The notes: generated by a model not told the origin, from the sequence alone. 10,226 nucleotides of DNA from Psychrobacter sp. UBA3480 (GCF_002377945.1 NZ_DFQV01000005.1:1-10226); one strand, 5' to 3'; shown: positions 1 to 6,431, counted from the stretch's first letter. Program-made: numbers and translations.

Positions 1-215
1 CGATCAATCTGCTCAACTAAAATAACATCGCCCTTATGAGCATCTTCAATCAGCTGCATAAGCTTGGGTCGCACCAAGATAGCTCCTGATTCGTTTTCGA
101 CATAGAAGGCGGCAATCTTGTGGCCATGATCGTTGGCAAATGCTATGAGTTCGCTTTTGGCACGCTTAGCATCTTGTTCTTTGGTAGACGCTCGTAGATA
201 CGCTCTGATAAACAT
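1..215 (-). CDS. Serine recombinase (resolvase/invertase family), N-terminal fragment
   Basis: The first 71 residues of a serine site-specific recombinase, running off the left edge of the window. The start reads MFIRAYLRASTKEQDAKRAK. Tyr6, Arg8 and Ser10 in the YLRAST motif match the catalytic N-terminus of Tn3/gamma-delta-type resolvases, in which Ser10 attacks DNA and forms the covalent link. The fragment ends in VILVEQIDR, where family members continue into the second active-site arginine region (typically DRLSR). Such proteins resolve cointegrates or plasmid multimers, or invert DNA; the visible part cannot say which. The DNA-binding tail lies outside the window. Proteins with this N-terminus are, as I recall, common on plasmids and transposons of Acinetobacter, Psychrobacter and Moraxella, so it may mark a mobile-element edge. 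Ribosome-site match is weak (AGGTG about 5 bases upstream of ATG). A repeat cluster at 229-280 just upstream is a candidate target site. Confidence 0.88.
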   Translation of the reverse strand, partial: MFIRAYLRASTKEQDAKRAKSELIAFANDHGHKIAAFYVENESGAILVRPKLMQLIEDAHKGDVILVEQID

Positions 216-228
216 AAACACCTAAAAT

Positions 229-280
229 AGTCTGTTATAAGTGGTTCCATTATAGCAGTCTGTTTTAAGTGGTCTGTTAA
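229..280. repeat. Candidate resolution (res-like) site upstream of the recombinase
   Basis: A 17-base unit, agtctgttataagtggt (229-245), recurs at 257-273 with one mismatch, a period of 28 bases. A third partial copy, gtctgttaa, sits at 272-280. The first unit also forms an imperfect inverted repeat: ctgttataa (232-240) against ttatagcag (250-258), one mismatch, 9-base centre. A 27-28 base dyad is the size of a subsite bound by a serine-resolvase dimer, and res sites usually lie next to the resolvase gene. The repeats are seen directly; the function is inferred from position and size. Confidence 0.5.
249..257 (-). promoter_or_regulatory. Extended -10 promoter of the recombinase
   Basis: Read on the minus strand, this is TGCTATAAT: a perfect TATAAT hexamer with an upstream TGn element. 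It lies 34 bases before the recombinase ATG. No good -35 hexamer is present at 16-18 bases, which fits an extended -10 promoter. The element overlaps the right arm of the candidate res subsite (250-258), so recombinase bound there would block RNA polymerase. That would be the self-repression known for Tn3-type resolvases. Confidence 0.5.
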
Positions 281-503
281 TAGGTTTGAGGGGCGAAATA
301 ACTGGTTCCCTTGGGGTATACCCTAATTTACAATGCTCACTTGAAGTTAATAAGTCCAAAAAAGATTTGTTGGTAATTTTCATATCATTCAAAGTAGTTA
401 GCTAACTCTCCCAAGCATAAGATACTTATCCAGTAGAATTAAGCTGCCTAGTTTAGTTTTTGCATTGGCGTAAACATACAAACAATCAAATGGAAAAATT
501 ATT

Positions 504-719
504 ATGATGTCTAAGCTAATCATTGTGGTGCTCATACTGTTATTTTTATCTGGTTTGTCAGGGCTACTGGAAATTGTATTTTACAACGGTATTAATGCCG
601 ATGGTATATTGCAAGAAAGTTTCTTTTTGCCGTTATCCTTCATATTGGCAACACTAGCGGTCGTACTTTATATATGCTCAATAGCAACTAAACTAATATC
701 TGCAAAGCTCAAATGCTGA
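504..719 (+). CDS. Small two-helix membrane protein, DUF3955-like
   Basis: A 71-residue hydrophobic protein. Two membrane segments are plain: about residues 4-23 (LIIVVLILLFLSGLSGLLEI) and about 40-60 (FFLPLSFILATLAVVLYICS), with a short polar loop between. The loop and start of helix two, NADGILQESFFLPLSF, match my memory of DUF3955 proteins, which carry an 'ADG...L.E.FFL.P..' pattern between two helices; no function is known for that family. The protein is probably in the inner membrane, with a basic C-terminal tail (KLISAKLKC). Two ATG codons are adjacent at 504 and 507; the only ribosome-site hint is TGGA at 491-494. It stands alone, 305 bases before the next gene. The family call rests on a short motif; that it is a real gene is more likely than not. 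Confidence 0.6.
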   Translation: MMSKLIIVVLILLFLSGLSGLLEIVFYNGINADGILQESFFLPLSFILATLAVVLYICSIATKLISAKLKC

Positions 720-1024
720 TGATGGAAGCCTTATTTATGATTCATAATTTCAGAGCCACTTTTTATTTTTAGAATGTTCATATAACAGTCGTTTAACTAA
801 CGTCAATGACGAACACCCAACCTTATTTTATACTCTGCAATTATCTTCTATTATTACTAACATGTAAAAGTCATTTTATTCTAATGCTGGTTATTATTTC
901 TCATAAACAATGTAAAGTAGGCGTTATAGATCAGATAGTAAGTAATGAGCTGAATCTATAGTGCTAAAAAAACATATGATTTACAGATACTGATCTTTCA
1001 GTCAACCTTATTAGGATTAAAATA
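720..1024. other. Gene-free region before the cupin gene
   Basis: 305 AT-rich bases with no convincing open frame. No terminator is visible after the small membrane protein. The notable content is an imperfect inverted repeat at 925-960, listed separately, and the ribosome site AGGA at 1013-1016 serving the cupin gene. A tiny dyad (cgtcaatgacg) near 800 is too short to interpret. Confidence 0.5.
925..960. promoter_or_regulatory. Inverted repeat upstream of the cupin gene
   Basis: tatagatcag (925-934) faces ctgaatctata (950-960). The arms are complementary apart from one extra base on the right, with 15 bases between. The repeat lies 65-100 bases before the cupin ATG, where an operator or 5' leader stem would be expected. 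No regulator gene is adjacent. Confidence 0.25.
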
Positions 1025-1441
1025 ATGACTCTTTCCGTAAATAAAAACAATGTAGCCTCACTTGCTCAAGAGTCTGGTATCCAACTTATTAAAGCAGGTA
1101 CTTATAAGCTAAACCAACTCGCTGGCTTACTTGAAGTTAACAACCTAAAAAGTCAGATGGCAGAAGTTAGCGTCACCAATAATACTAATGGTTTAACGGT
1201 TGGTTTTTTTGCCATGCAACCTGGTGTTGAGTTTGAGTACACTTATGAATTTGTAGAATACAAAGTAATCACTAAGGGTAAAATTGTGATGCGGGATTTA
1301 CAAGGCAACAAATACGTGGCAGAAGTAGGTGATATCTTACTATTTACACCTAACGTGACGGTTATATTTGATGGCGAAAGTGATGGTGAGGCAGTTTATA
1401 CCGCACATCGCAGTGCTGATAACATGTTTGCACCTAAGTAA
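1025..1441 (+). CDS. EutQ-like cupin-fold protein
   Basis: A 138-residue protein whose C-terminal half (about 57-128) reads as a single cupin barrel: GFFAMQPGVEFEYTYEFVEY, then VITKGKIVMRD, then VAEVGDILLFTPNVTVIFDG. This order (aromatic-rich strand, 'xxKGxxxx' turn, 'AGDxxxxPxxxxxxF') is that of EutQ-type cupins of ethanolamine utilisation. The histidines of the classic cupin metal motif are absent; Tyr and Phe sit where HxH would be, as is also typical of EutQ, so metal-dependent catalysis is not supported. The first 55 residues have no recognised domain. Start: AGGA at 1013-1016, 8 bases before ATG. No eut genes are nearby, so a role in ethanolamine metabolism should not be assumed. Databases may call it 'ethanolamine utilization protein' or 'cupin domain-containing protein'. 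Fold call fairly firm; function unknown. Confidence 0.72.
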   Translation: MTLSVNKNNVASLAQESGIQLIKAGTYKLNQLAGLLEVNNLKSQMAEVSVTNNTNGLTVGFFAMQPGVEFEYTYEFVEYKVITKGKIVMRDLQGNKYVAEVGDILLFTPNVTVIFDGESDGEAVYTAHRSADNMFAPK

Positions 1442-1446
1442 AATTT

Positions 1447-1479
1447 CAGGCTTATTATGAAAAATACATGATGAGCCTG
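1447..1479 (+). terminator. Weak hairpin after the cupin gene
   Basis: caggcttat (1447-1455) pairs with atgagcctg (1471-1479), nine positions with one T-G wobble, around a 15-base loop. It starts 6 bases after the stop codon at 1439-1441. Only 'tta' follows, not a U run, so it may be a weak terminator or an mRNA 3' end stabiliser. Confidence 0.3.
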
Positions 1480-1583
1480 TTAGCTGATTTCATGGTTGTT
1501 AATAACGATTTGAACAAGTCATCTGCCTTCGATCTATTGAGGAGGGTAGATACATCAAGTACTCACGATTAAGCTTCTAATAT

Positions 1584-1655
1584 TCATGATTGTGATGGCC
1601 ATAAGCTCACCATTTCCTGCCACGTAAAAGCCTGATTTATGATTTTAGCTTTCAT
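1584..1655 (-). CDS. Mini-ORF with strong ribosome site; possible gene remnant
   Basis: A 23-codon minus-strand frame beginning MKAKIINQAFTW and ending in WPSQS. It is preceded by GAGGTGAG ending 4 bases before the ATG (1660-1667 on the plus strand), better than the ribosome site of several real genes here. The peptide matches no family I recognise. After its stop, a frame one base over stays open only 15 more codons, so it may be the start of a decayed longer gene. A chance ORF is equally possible. Tests: conservation of the peptide in relatives, or ribosome profiling. Confidence 0.18.
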   Translation of the reverse strand: MKAKIINQAFTWQEMVSLWPSQS

Positions 1656-1763
1656 GAATCTCACCTCATAATGACAGCAGTCTATTAGTTACTCTGGTTT
1701 TCATAACCTACCTTGCGAATAGATTGTCAGTTATTTGAATATGTTATTGTCTAGGACAACGTT

Positions 1764-3068
1764 ATGAATATAATCACACCTAAAATTGTCGTTATTGGCG
1801 GCGGTGCTGGTGGTTTAGAGCTTGTAACCCAATTAGGACACAAGTTAGGAAAGAAAAAGCAAGCCGATATATTATTAATAGATAAAAACCGTACTCATAT
1901 TTGGAAACCGTTACTGCATGAAGTCGCGACAGGCTCTATTGATTCTGATTTAGATGGTGTGGTGTACTCGGCGCATGCTGCTCAGCATCATTACCACTTT
2001 CAGCTGGGGGAATTTGATAATATTGATCAAAAAACTAAAACCATCACTCTTGCTGCACTGTATGATGAATCAGGCCATACTATCTTGCCGGAACGCCACG
2101 TGCACTACGATCATCTTGTTATTGCCATTGGCAGCATAAGTAACGACTTCAATACCCCTGGGGTGAAGGAAAACTGCTACTTTTTGGACTCAACTCAGCA
2201 AGCTCAACGTTTTCAGCATTCATTGCTTGATGGTTTTACGCGTCTTCATCAAGATGATAACCAGCAGCAAGCACTTAATATCGCCATTGTTGGTGGAGGT
2301 GCAACGGGAGTAGAACTTTCAGCTGAGCTGTACCATGTGTCTAATCTATTAAAGCTATACGGCTTGACAAATATGTCGCCGAAACGTTTACACATCCATT
2401 TAATTGAAGCGGGACCACGCATTTTACCTGCCTTGCCTGAGCGTATTGCATCAAGTGCTAAGCGCGAATTATTGAAACTAGGCGTTCATGTACGTGAACA
2501 TACACAGGTGAAAGAGGCGACGAAGTACGGCTTTATTACGAAAGATGATGAGCAGATTGAGGCTGATATCATGGTATGGGCGGCAGGCGTAAAAGCCCCT
2601 GATTTTATTAAAGATTTGGGGGTTTTTGAGCTTACTTCTAATAATCAAATTCGGGTAAATAAATTTTTACAAAGCACGGTTGATGACCGTATCTTTGTAT
2701 TAGGCGATTGCTGCGCCTTCACCCAAACCGATGGCAAACAAGTGCCACCGCGCGCGCAATCTGCACATCAAATGGCAAAATGTGTTGAAAAAAATATAAT
2801 TGCAACGTTAAGAAAGCAGCCACTACGAGGTTTTACCTATAACGATTATGGGTCACTGGTTAATCTATCACGTTACGGTACTGTGGGAAACTTAATGGGT
2901 AATCTCACCAATAACAGCTTTTTCATTGAAGGAAAGATTGCCCGTTTTATGTACATATCGCTCTATCGCATGCATCAGATGTCTATTCATGGTGCCTTCA
3001 AGACATTTGCTTTATGGATTAGCGAAAAGATACTACGCATAGGTCGTCCAAAGATCAAATTACATTAA
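1764..3068 (+). CDS. ndh: Type II NADH:quinone oxidoreductase (NDH-2)
   Basis: A single-subunit, FAD-containing enzyme that passes electrons from NADH to quinone at the inner face of the cytoplasmic membrane without pumping protons. Length is 434 residues, as for E. coli Ndh. The FAD-binding Rossmann motif GGGAGGLE is at 12-19, the second dinucleotide (NADH) motif GGGATGVE at 177-184, the conserved MVWAAGVKAPDF follows in the middle, and the second FAD motif LGDCC is at 313-317. The C-terminus RMHQMSIHG...RIGRPKIKLH matches the amphipathic membrane-anchoring end of E. coli Ndh (RMHQ...RPRLKLH). There is no transmembrane helix, as expected. Start: AGGA at 1753-1756, 7 bases before ATG. The gene stands alone and ends at a strong two-way terminator. 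No FNR or ArcA site was recognised upstream. Nothing is missing; it should be functional. Confidence 0.95.
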   Translation: MNIITPKIVVIGGGAGGLELVTQLGHKLGKKKQADILLIDKNRTHIWKPLLHEVATGSIDSDLDGVVYSAHAAQHHYHFQLGEFDNIDQKTKTITLAALYDESGHTILPERHVHYDHLVIAIGSISNDFNTPGVKENCYFLDSTQQAQRFQHSLLDGFTRLHQDDNQQQALNIAIVGGGATGVELSAELYHVSNLLKLYGLTNMSPKRLHIHLIEAGPRILPALPERIASSAKRELLKLGVHVREHTQVKEATKYGFITKDDEQIEADIMVWAAGVKAPDFIKDLGVFELTSNNQIRVNKFLQSTVDDRIFVLGDCCAFTQTDGKQVPPRAQSAHQMAKCVEKNIIATLRKQPLRGFTYNDYGSLVNLSRYGTVGNLMGNLTNNSFFIEGKIARFMYISLYRMHQMSIHGAFKTFALWISEKILRIGRPKIKLH

Positions 3069-3070
3069 GT

Positions 3071-3107
3071 AAAACGACAGCGATAAACTGATTATCGCTG
3101 TCGTTTT
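3071..3107. terminator. Two-way intrinsic terminator between ndh and uvrA2
   Basis: A perfect 16-base stem, aaaacgacagcgataa (3071-3086) with ttatcgctgtcgtttt (3092-3107), and a 5-base loop, running into seven T on the plus strand. On the minus strand the stem also ends in a T run. It begins 2 bases after the ndh stop and lies 33 bases past the end of the convergent uvrA-like gene, so it serves both. Confidence 0.93.
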
Positions 3108-3139
3108 TTTACACTATCATAAGAGGTTTGCGACGGGCA

Positions 3140-5674
3140 CTAGAGGCGCATGAAAGGTGCGGTTCGGCTGATCTTCGACTCAGCGACTGTTTCAGGTAAT
3201 CCTTGCGCCACGATATGGCCACCTTCACCACCTGCACCAGGGCCGATATCAATCACCCAATCACTACTACTAGCAACCTGCATGTCGTGTTCGACCATGA
3301 TAACGCTGTTACCGGCATCAACAAGTCCATTCAATTGCGCCATCAACATCGAGACATCTTTTGGGTGCAAACCCGTTGTTGGCTCATCTAGGATATACAG
3401 CGTATCGCCGCGCTGCGTTCGCTGCAATTCAGTGGCAAGTTTAATACGTTGGGCTTCACCGCCAGATAGCTCAGTTGCTGGTTGGCCAAGTCGTAAGTAG
3501 CCAAGCCCGACTTGTAGCAAGGCACTTAATGCTCGCAAGATAGCAGGGTCGTCTGCAAAGAATTCATAAGCTGATTCAACCGTGAGCGCCAGCACATCGG
3601 CGATGTTTTTGTCACGATACGTGACCTCTAGCGTGTCCTCATTGTAGCGCTGTCCGTGACAGACTTGGCAAGGCGAATAGACGCTAGGAAGAAACAGTAG
3701 CTCGACACTCACAAAGCCTAAGCCTTCACAATTAGGACAACGACCTTTAGTCGTGTTGAATGAAAAACGCCCTGCGTTGTAACGACGAGATTTTGCCTCG
3801 CTCGTTGACGCGAATAGCTTACGGACATGATCAAACAGTCCGGTATAGGTAGCAAGGTTTGAGCGCGGCGTACGCCCAATAGCTTTTTGATCGACGGTTA
3901 CCAGTCGTTTGACATCATCCATACCCTCAATGATTTGTCCACCGGTTGGCGTCTCCAACTCTTGCTCAAGTAAATCGGCTTCGCCAGTTGGAGCTTCAAC
4001 CGTTTGTTTTTGTCCTAGAGCCTCATAAACGAGCTCTACCAAAGCTTGACTCACTAGACTCGACTTTCCTGAACCTGATACACCCGTGACAGTAGTCATC
4101 ACACCCAATGGAAAACCGACATCCAGCTCTTGTAAGTTATTACGCGTAATCCCTGTAAGTTTAAGCCACGCTGTCGGCTCTCTTGGTGTGCGTTTTACGA
4201 TAGCGTCAGTGCTGAACAGATAGCGGCTGGTATGCGAGTGAGTCACGTCGCGCAATCCCTCTACAGGACCACTATAAATCACCTCGCCGCCATGAGTACC
4301 CGCATTGGGGCCAACGTCTACGATCCAATCAGCGTGTCTGATGACGCTCACATCATGCTCGACGACAAACACTGAGTTACCAGCGGCAATGAGCTCATCT
4401 AAGGCACTTAGTAATGCTTGGGTATCTGCTGGATGAAGACCAGCGGATGGTTCATCTAGTACATAAACCACCCCAAAAAGTTGTGAGCGAATTTGAGTGG
4501 CTAGGCGTAAGCGTTGTAGCTCACCAGGAGATAGTGTAGGTGTGGTGCGCTCAAGTGATAAGTACCCCAAACCCAATAGGGTCAGTGCTTTTACCCGAGA
4601 TAACATATCACTGGCAATGCGCTGAGCGACGATAGCCTTTTCACGATTTGCCATATTGTCAGTTGGGACTTTATTGGCCGCAGTCTCAAGCTTGCGCGCC
4701 AGTTCGATAAAGGTCAGTTGCGACAGCTCCCCAATATCAAGTCCTGCGAACGTAACGGATAGTGATTCTTTTTTCAGTTTTTTACCATCACATTCTGGAC
4801 ATACAGAGATTTGCATAAACTGAGAAACGCGCTTTTTTGTCAATGAGCTCTGAGTAGTGGCAAAAGAATGCAGTATGAAGCGCTTTGCACTCGAAAACGT
4901 GCCCATATAGTTGGGCTTTTCGCCGCTCTCAATCGCTTTTCTTACTTGCTCAAGGCTGTATTCAGGGTAGACAGGAACGGTTGGGGTTTCATCTGTAAAC
5001 AAGATCCAATCGCGGGTTTCTTTTGGCAGTTTATGCCAAGGCGTGTCAATATCGTAGCCGAGTGACACCAGTATGCGGCTTAGGTTTTTGCCTTGCCACG
5101 CTGGTGGCCATGCTGCGATAGCACGCTCTCGAATGGTTTTGGTGTTATCAGGTACTAGTAACTCTTCGGTGACTTCAAACACGCGGCCAATACCAGAGCA
5201 AGTAGGACAGGCACCCTCAGGTGTATTTGGCGAAAACGCATCGGCATACAATATCTCTTGACCAGTAGGATAATCTCCAGCTCGTGAATAGAGCATGCGT
5301 AGCCCGTTTGAGATAGAGGTAACACTGCCCACTGATGAACGCACTGAGGGCGTACCTCGTTGTTGTTGTAGAGCAACTGCTGGCGGCAGACCTTCTATCA
5401 TATCAACATCAGGCTCATCAACTTGATCTATCAATCGACGCGCATAAGGGGATACTGAATCTAAATAACGACGTTGTGACTCAGCAAATAAAGTGCCAAA
5501 AGCAAGTGATGACTTACCTGATCCTGATATACCGGTAAAAACGACCAGTGCATCACGAGGTAAATCTACATCTATATTCTTTAAGTTATGAACGCGAGCT
5601 CCCCTGACTCGAACACTGTGGTCAGTGTCACAGAGAATGTCTTTATTGATATGTTTATTGTTATTGGTGGCCAT
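3140..5674 (-). CDS. uvrA2: Class II UvrA (UvrA2), lacking the UvrB-binding domain
   Basis: An 844-residue UvrA-family tandem ATPase. Canonical UvrA has about 940 residues and recognises DNA damage for nucleotide excision repair. First ATPase: Walker A GISGSGKSS at 48-56, signature LSPGE at 381-385 (Pro for the usual Gly), Walker B VLDEPSAGLH at 405-414. Second: GVSGSGKSS at 531-539, LSGGE at 736-740, ILDEPTTGLH at 761-770. Zinc Cys pairs: CPTC 156-159, CPEC 292-295, CPNC 646-649 and CQVC 669-672. Between LYSRAGD (about 134) and the ACPTC motif only about 20 residues remain where UvrA1 has well over 100, so the UvrB-binding region is missing. That defines class II, which includes Deinococcus UvrA2 and Streptomyces DrrC; family reports link it to tolerance of DNA-binding drugs. 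Start: AGGAG at 5685-5689, 10 bases upstream. No uvrB is adjacent. Confidence 0.92.
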   Translation of the reverse strand: MATNNNKHINKDILCDTDHSVRVRGARVHNLKNIDVDLPRDALVVFTGISGSGKSSLAFGTLFAESQRRYLDSVSPYARRLIDQVDEPDVDMIEGLPPAVALQQQRGTPSVRSSVGSVTSISNGLRMLYSRAGDYPTGQEILYADAFSPNTPEGACPTCSGIGRVFEVTEELLVPDNTKTIRERAIAAWPPAWQGKNLSRILVSLGYDIDTPWHKLPKETRDWILFTDETPTVPVYPEYSLEQVRKAIESGEKPNYMGTFSSAKRFILHSFATTQSSLTKKRVSQFMQISVCPECDGKKLKKESLSVTFAGLDIGELSQLTFIELARKLETAANKVPTDNMANREKAIVAQRIASDMLSRVKALTLLGLGYLSLERTTPTLSPGELQRLRLATQIRSQLFGVVYVLDEPSAGLHPADTQALLSALDELIAAGNSVFVVEHDVSVIRHADWIVDVGPNAGTHGGEVIYSGPVEGLRDVTHSHTSRYLFSTDAIVKRTPREPTAWLKLTGITRNNLQELDVGFPLGVMTTVTGVSGSGKSSLVSQALVELVYEALGQKQTVEAPTGEADLLEQELETPTGGQIIEGMDDVKRLVTVDQKAIGRTPRSNLATYTGLFDHVRKLFASTSEAKSRRYNAGRFSFNTTKGRCPNCEGLGFVSVELLFLPSVYSPCQVCHGQRYNEDTLEVTYRDKNIADVLALTVESAYEFFADDPAILRALSALLQVGLGYLRLGQPATELSGGEAQRIKLATELQRTQRGDTLYILDEPTTGLHPKDVSMLMAQLNGLVDAGNSVIMVEHDMQVASSSDWVIDIGPGAGGEGGHIVAQGLPETVAESKISRTAPFMRL

Positions 5675-5734
5675 AAACAGGCGACTCCTATTGAATTGTA
5701 TTTCTTGATTTTAAATATATTTGGATTTTGCTCA

Positions 5735-5764
5735 TTGACGTTTGCAGTCATGGATAAGTGTTAT
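5735..5764 (+). promoter_or_regulatory. Orphan plus-strand promoter candidate
   Basis: TTGACG (5735-5740, 5 of 6 consensus) and TGTTAT (5759-5764, 4 of 6) are 18 bases apart. It points away from uvrA2 toward the terminator at 5917-5951, with no ORF between. In AT-rich DNA such matches arise by chance. Confidence 0.3.
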
Positions 5765-5770
5765 TTATCT

Positions 5771-5951
5771 ATTGATATTCTTTATAAAAGGTTGAATGTA
5801 ATAAGAAGAATTTTAACATTTTGTTGCTATTACAGAGTCTGTGCGTTACTTACATAGTACGCGGACTCACATAAATAGACAGGGTATCAAGTGTTATAAA
5901 GCTGATTTCAATGACGAAAAAGGGTCCTGCAAAATTTGCAGGACCCTTTTT
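5771..5951 (+). ncRNA. Possible small RNA
   Basis: A transcript from the promoter candidate at 5735-5764 would run about 180 bases to the intrinsic terminator ending at 5951, with no open frame of note. It would contain an internal hairpin: gagtc/gactc (5835-5839 with 5864-5868) stacked on gcgt/acgc (5843-5846 with 5859-5862) with a small asymmetric internal loop, closed by a 12-base loop. The terminator is fully explained by the VOC gene on the other strand, so the RNA rests mainly on the promoter match. No known RNA family was recognised. Confidence 0.18.
5917..5951. terminator. Intrinsic terminator after the VOC gene (two-way)
   Basis: A palindromic block: aaaaagggtcctgcaaa (5917-5933) faces tttgcaggacccttttt (5935-5951). 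The practical loop is about 5 bases, leaving a 15-base stem with six or more G-C pairs and five T at each 3' side. It lies 57 bases past the VOC stop codon on the minus strand and would also stop plus-strand transcripts. Confidence 0.9.
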
Positions 5952-6007
5952 CGGTAGTATTGATACTAATATTAGCGGTTACGAACGAGCGGTCCGTAAG
6001 ACTGCTG

Positions 6008-6391
6008 TTATGCTTCTTTGAAGCAATAAACGGCAAGCTTATTACCATCTAGATCACGAACATAGGCCGCGTAAGCGTTAGGCGCCCAATCGCGTGTACC
6101 AGGCTGGCCTTCATCTTGAGCACCAGCGCTCAATGCTGCTGCATGAAATGCGTCAATAGCAGCGCGGCTTGGTGCTTCAAAGCTCACCATATTACCATTA
6201 CCAACACTAGCTGGTTGACCATTATTAGGTTTCATAACAAATAAAGATGGTGCATCTACGCCCCATATTGAACCATTATCACCTAGGTCAGCAATACGTT
6301 TAAGCCCTAGAATCTCTAAAACGTTGTCATAGAATGTACGTGCTTGATTAACATCGTTAGTGCCAAGGGTAACGTGAGTAAAAATGCTCAT
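6008..6391 (-). CDS. VOC (glyoxalase/dioxygenase-fold) family protein
   Basis: A 127-residue VOC-superfamily protein with two beta-alpha-beta-beta-beta halves: FTHVTLGTNDVNQARTFYDN (4-23) opens the first, and MVSFEAPSRAAIDAFHAAAL (68-87) opens the second, which ends in YVRDLDGNKLAVYCF. The start at 6391 is preferred because GGAG (6400-6403) sits 8 bases upstream; the same frame stays open to an ATG at 6451, but those 20 extra residues have no family counterpart and overlap the likely leader. Of the usual four metal ligands, His6 is present, but the last-strand Glu position is occupied by Ala or Val (NKLAVYCF), so a glyoxalase I activity is doubtful. Substrate unknown; family members include fosfomycin and bleomycin resistance proteins and many uncharacterised lyase-like proteins. 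Single-gene unit with its own terminator. Confidence 0.85.
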   Translation of the reverse strand: MSIFTHVTLGTNDVNQARTFYDNVLEILGLKRIADLGDNGSIWGVDAPSLFVMKPNNGQPASVGNGNMVSFEAPSRAAIDAFHAAALSAGAQDEGQPGTRDWAPNAYAAYVRDLDGNKLAVYCFKEA

Positions 6392-6431
6392 GTGTTGTTC
6401 TCCGGTTGTGGATGATTTTTTATCAATAGTT

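Larger units (their letters stand above)
216..503. other. Intergenic region between recombinase and small membrane protein
   Basis: Apart from the repeat cluster and promoter at 229-280, this stretch holds one perfect 10-base palindrome, gggtataccc, at 314-323. I see no tRNA, terminator or second gene, and no convincing promoter for the plus-strand gene at 504. Given the recombinase, an element boundary could lie here, but no inverted terminal repeat or target duplication is visible. Confidence 0.5.
1442..1763. other. Gene-poor region between cupin gene and ndh
   Basis: 322 bases between two plus-strand genes. Contents: the hairpin at 1447-1479; a strong but orphan Shine-Dalgarno-like run, gaggaggg, at 1539-1546 with no start codon at usable distance; a perfect 8-base inverted repeat attcatga (1582-1589) and tcatgaat (1652-1659); and a minus-strand mini-ORF (1584-1655) with its own good ribosome site. 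The block 1539-1667 could be a gene remnant or a structured RNA. The ndh ribosome site AGGA is at 1753-1756. No clear ndh promoter was identified. Confidence 0.45.
5675..6007. other. Gene-free region between uvrA2 and the VOC gene
   Basis: 333 AT-rich bases upstream of uvrA2 and downstream of the VOC gene (both minus strand). It holds the uvrA2 ribosome site (5685-5689), a good plus-strand promoter-like pair (5735-5764) with no gene in front of it, a hairpin at 5835-5868 and a strong two-way terminator at 5917-5951. A plus-strand open frame crosses the uvrA2 start (5588-5857) but shows no coding character. I could not identify a convincing uvrA2 promoter or SOS-type operator. Confidence 0.5.

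Noticed and set aside
340..1155. Shared acttgaagttaa at about 342 and 1128, as a possible duplicated cupin fragment
   Set aside because: Only about 12 bases are identical; flanks do not stay similar in the coding frame, and such matches are expected by chance in 10 kb of AT-rich DNA.
3150..3500. Plus-strand open frame of 116 codons inside uvrA2
   Set aside because: It is antisense to the well-conserved second ATPase domain; the composition reflects the opposite strand, and no family match is seen.
5155..5376. Minus-strand 73-codon frame inside uvrA2
   Set aside because: It is in another frame of the same strand within a fully conserved region of UvrA; a shadow of the real gene.
5588..5857. 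Plus-strand open frame of 89 codons across the uvrA2 start
   Set aside because: It overlaps the conserved start of uvrA2 antisense, has no ribosome site, and its translation looks like AT-rich noncoding DNA.
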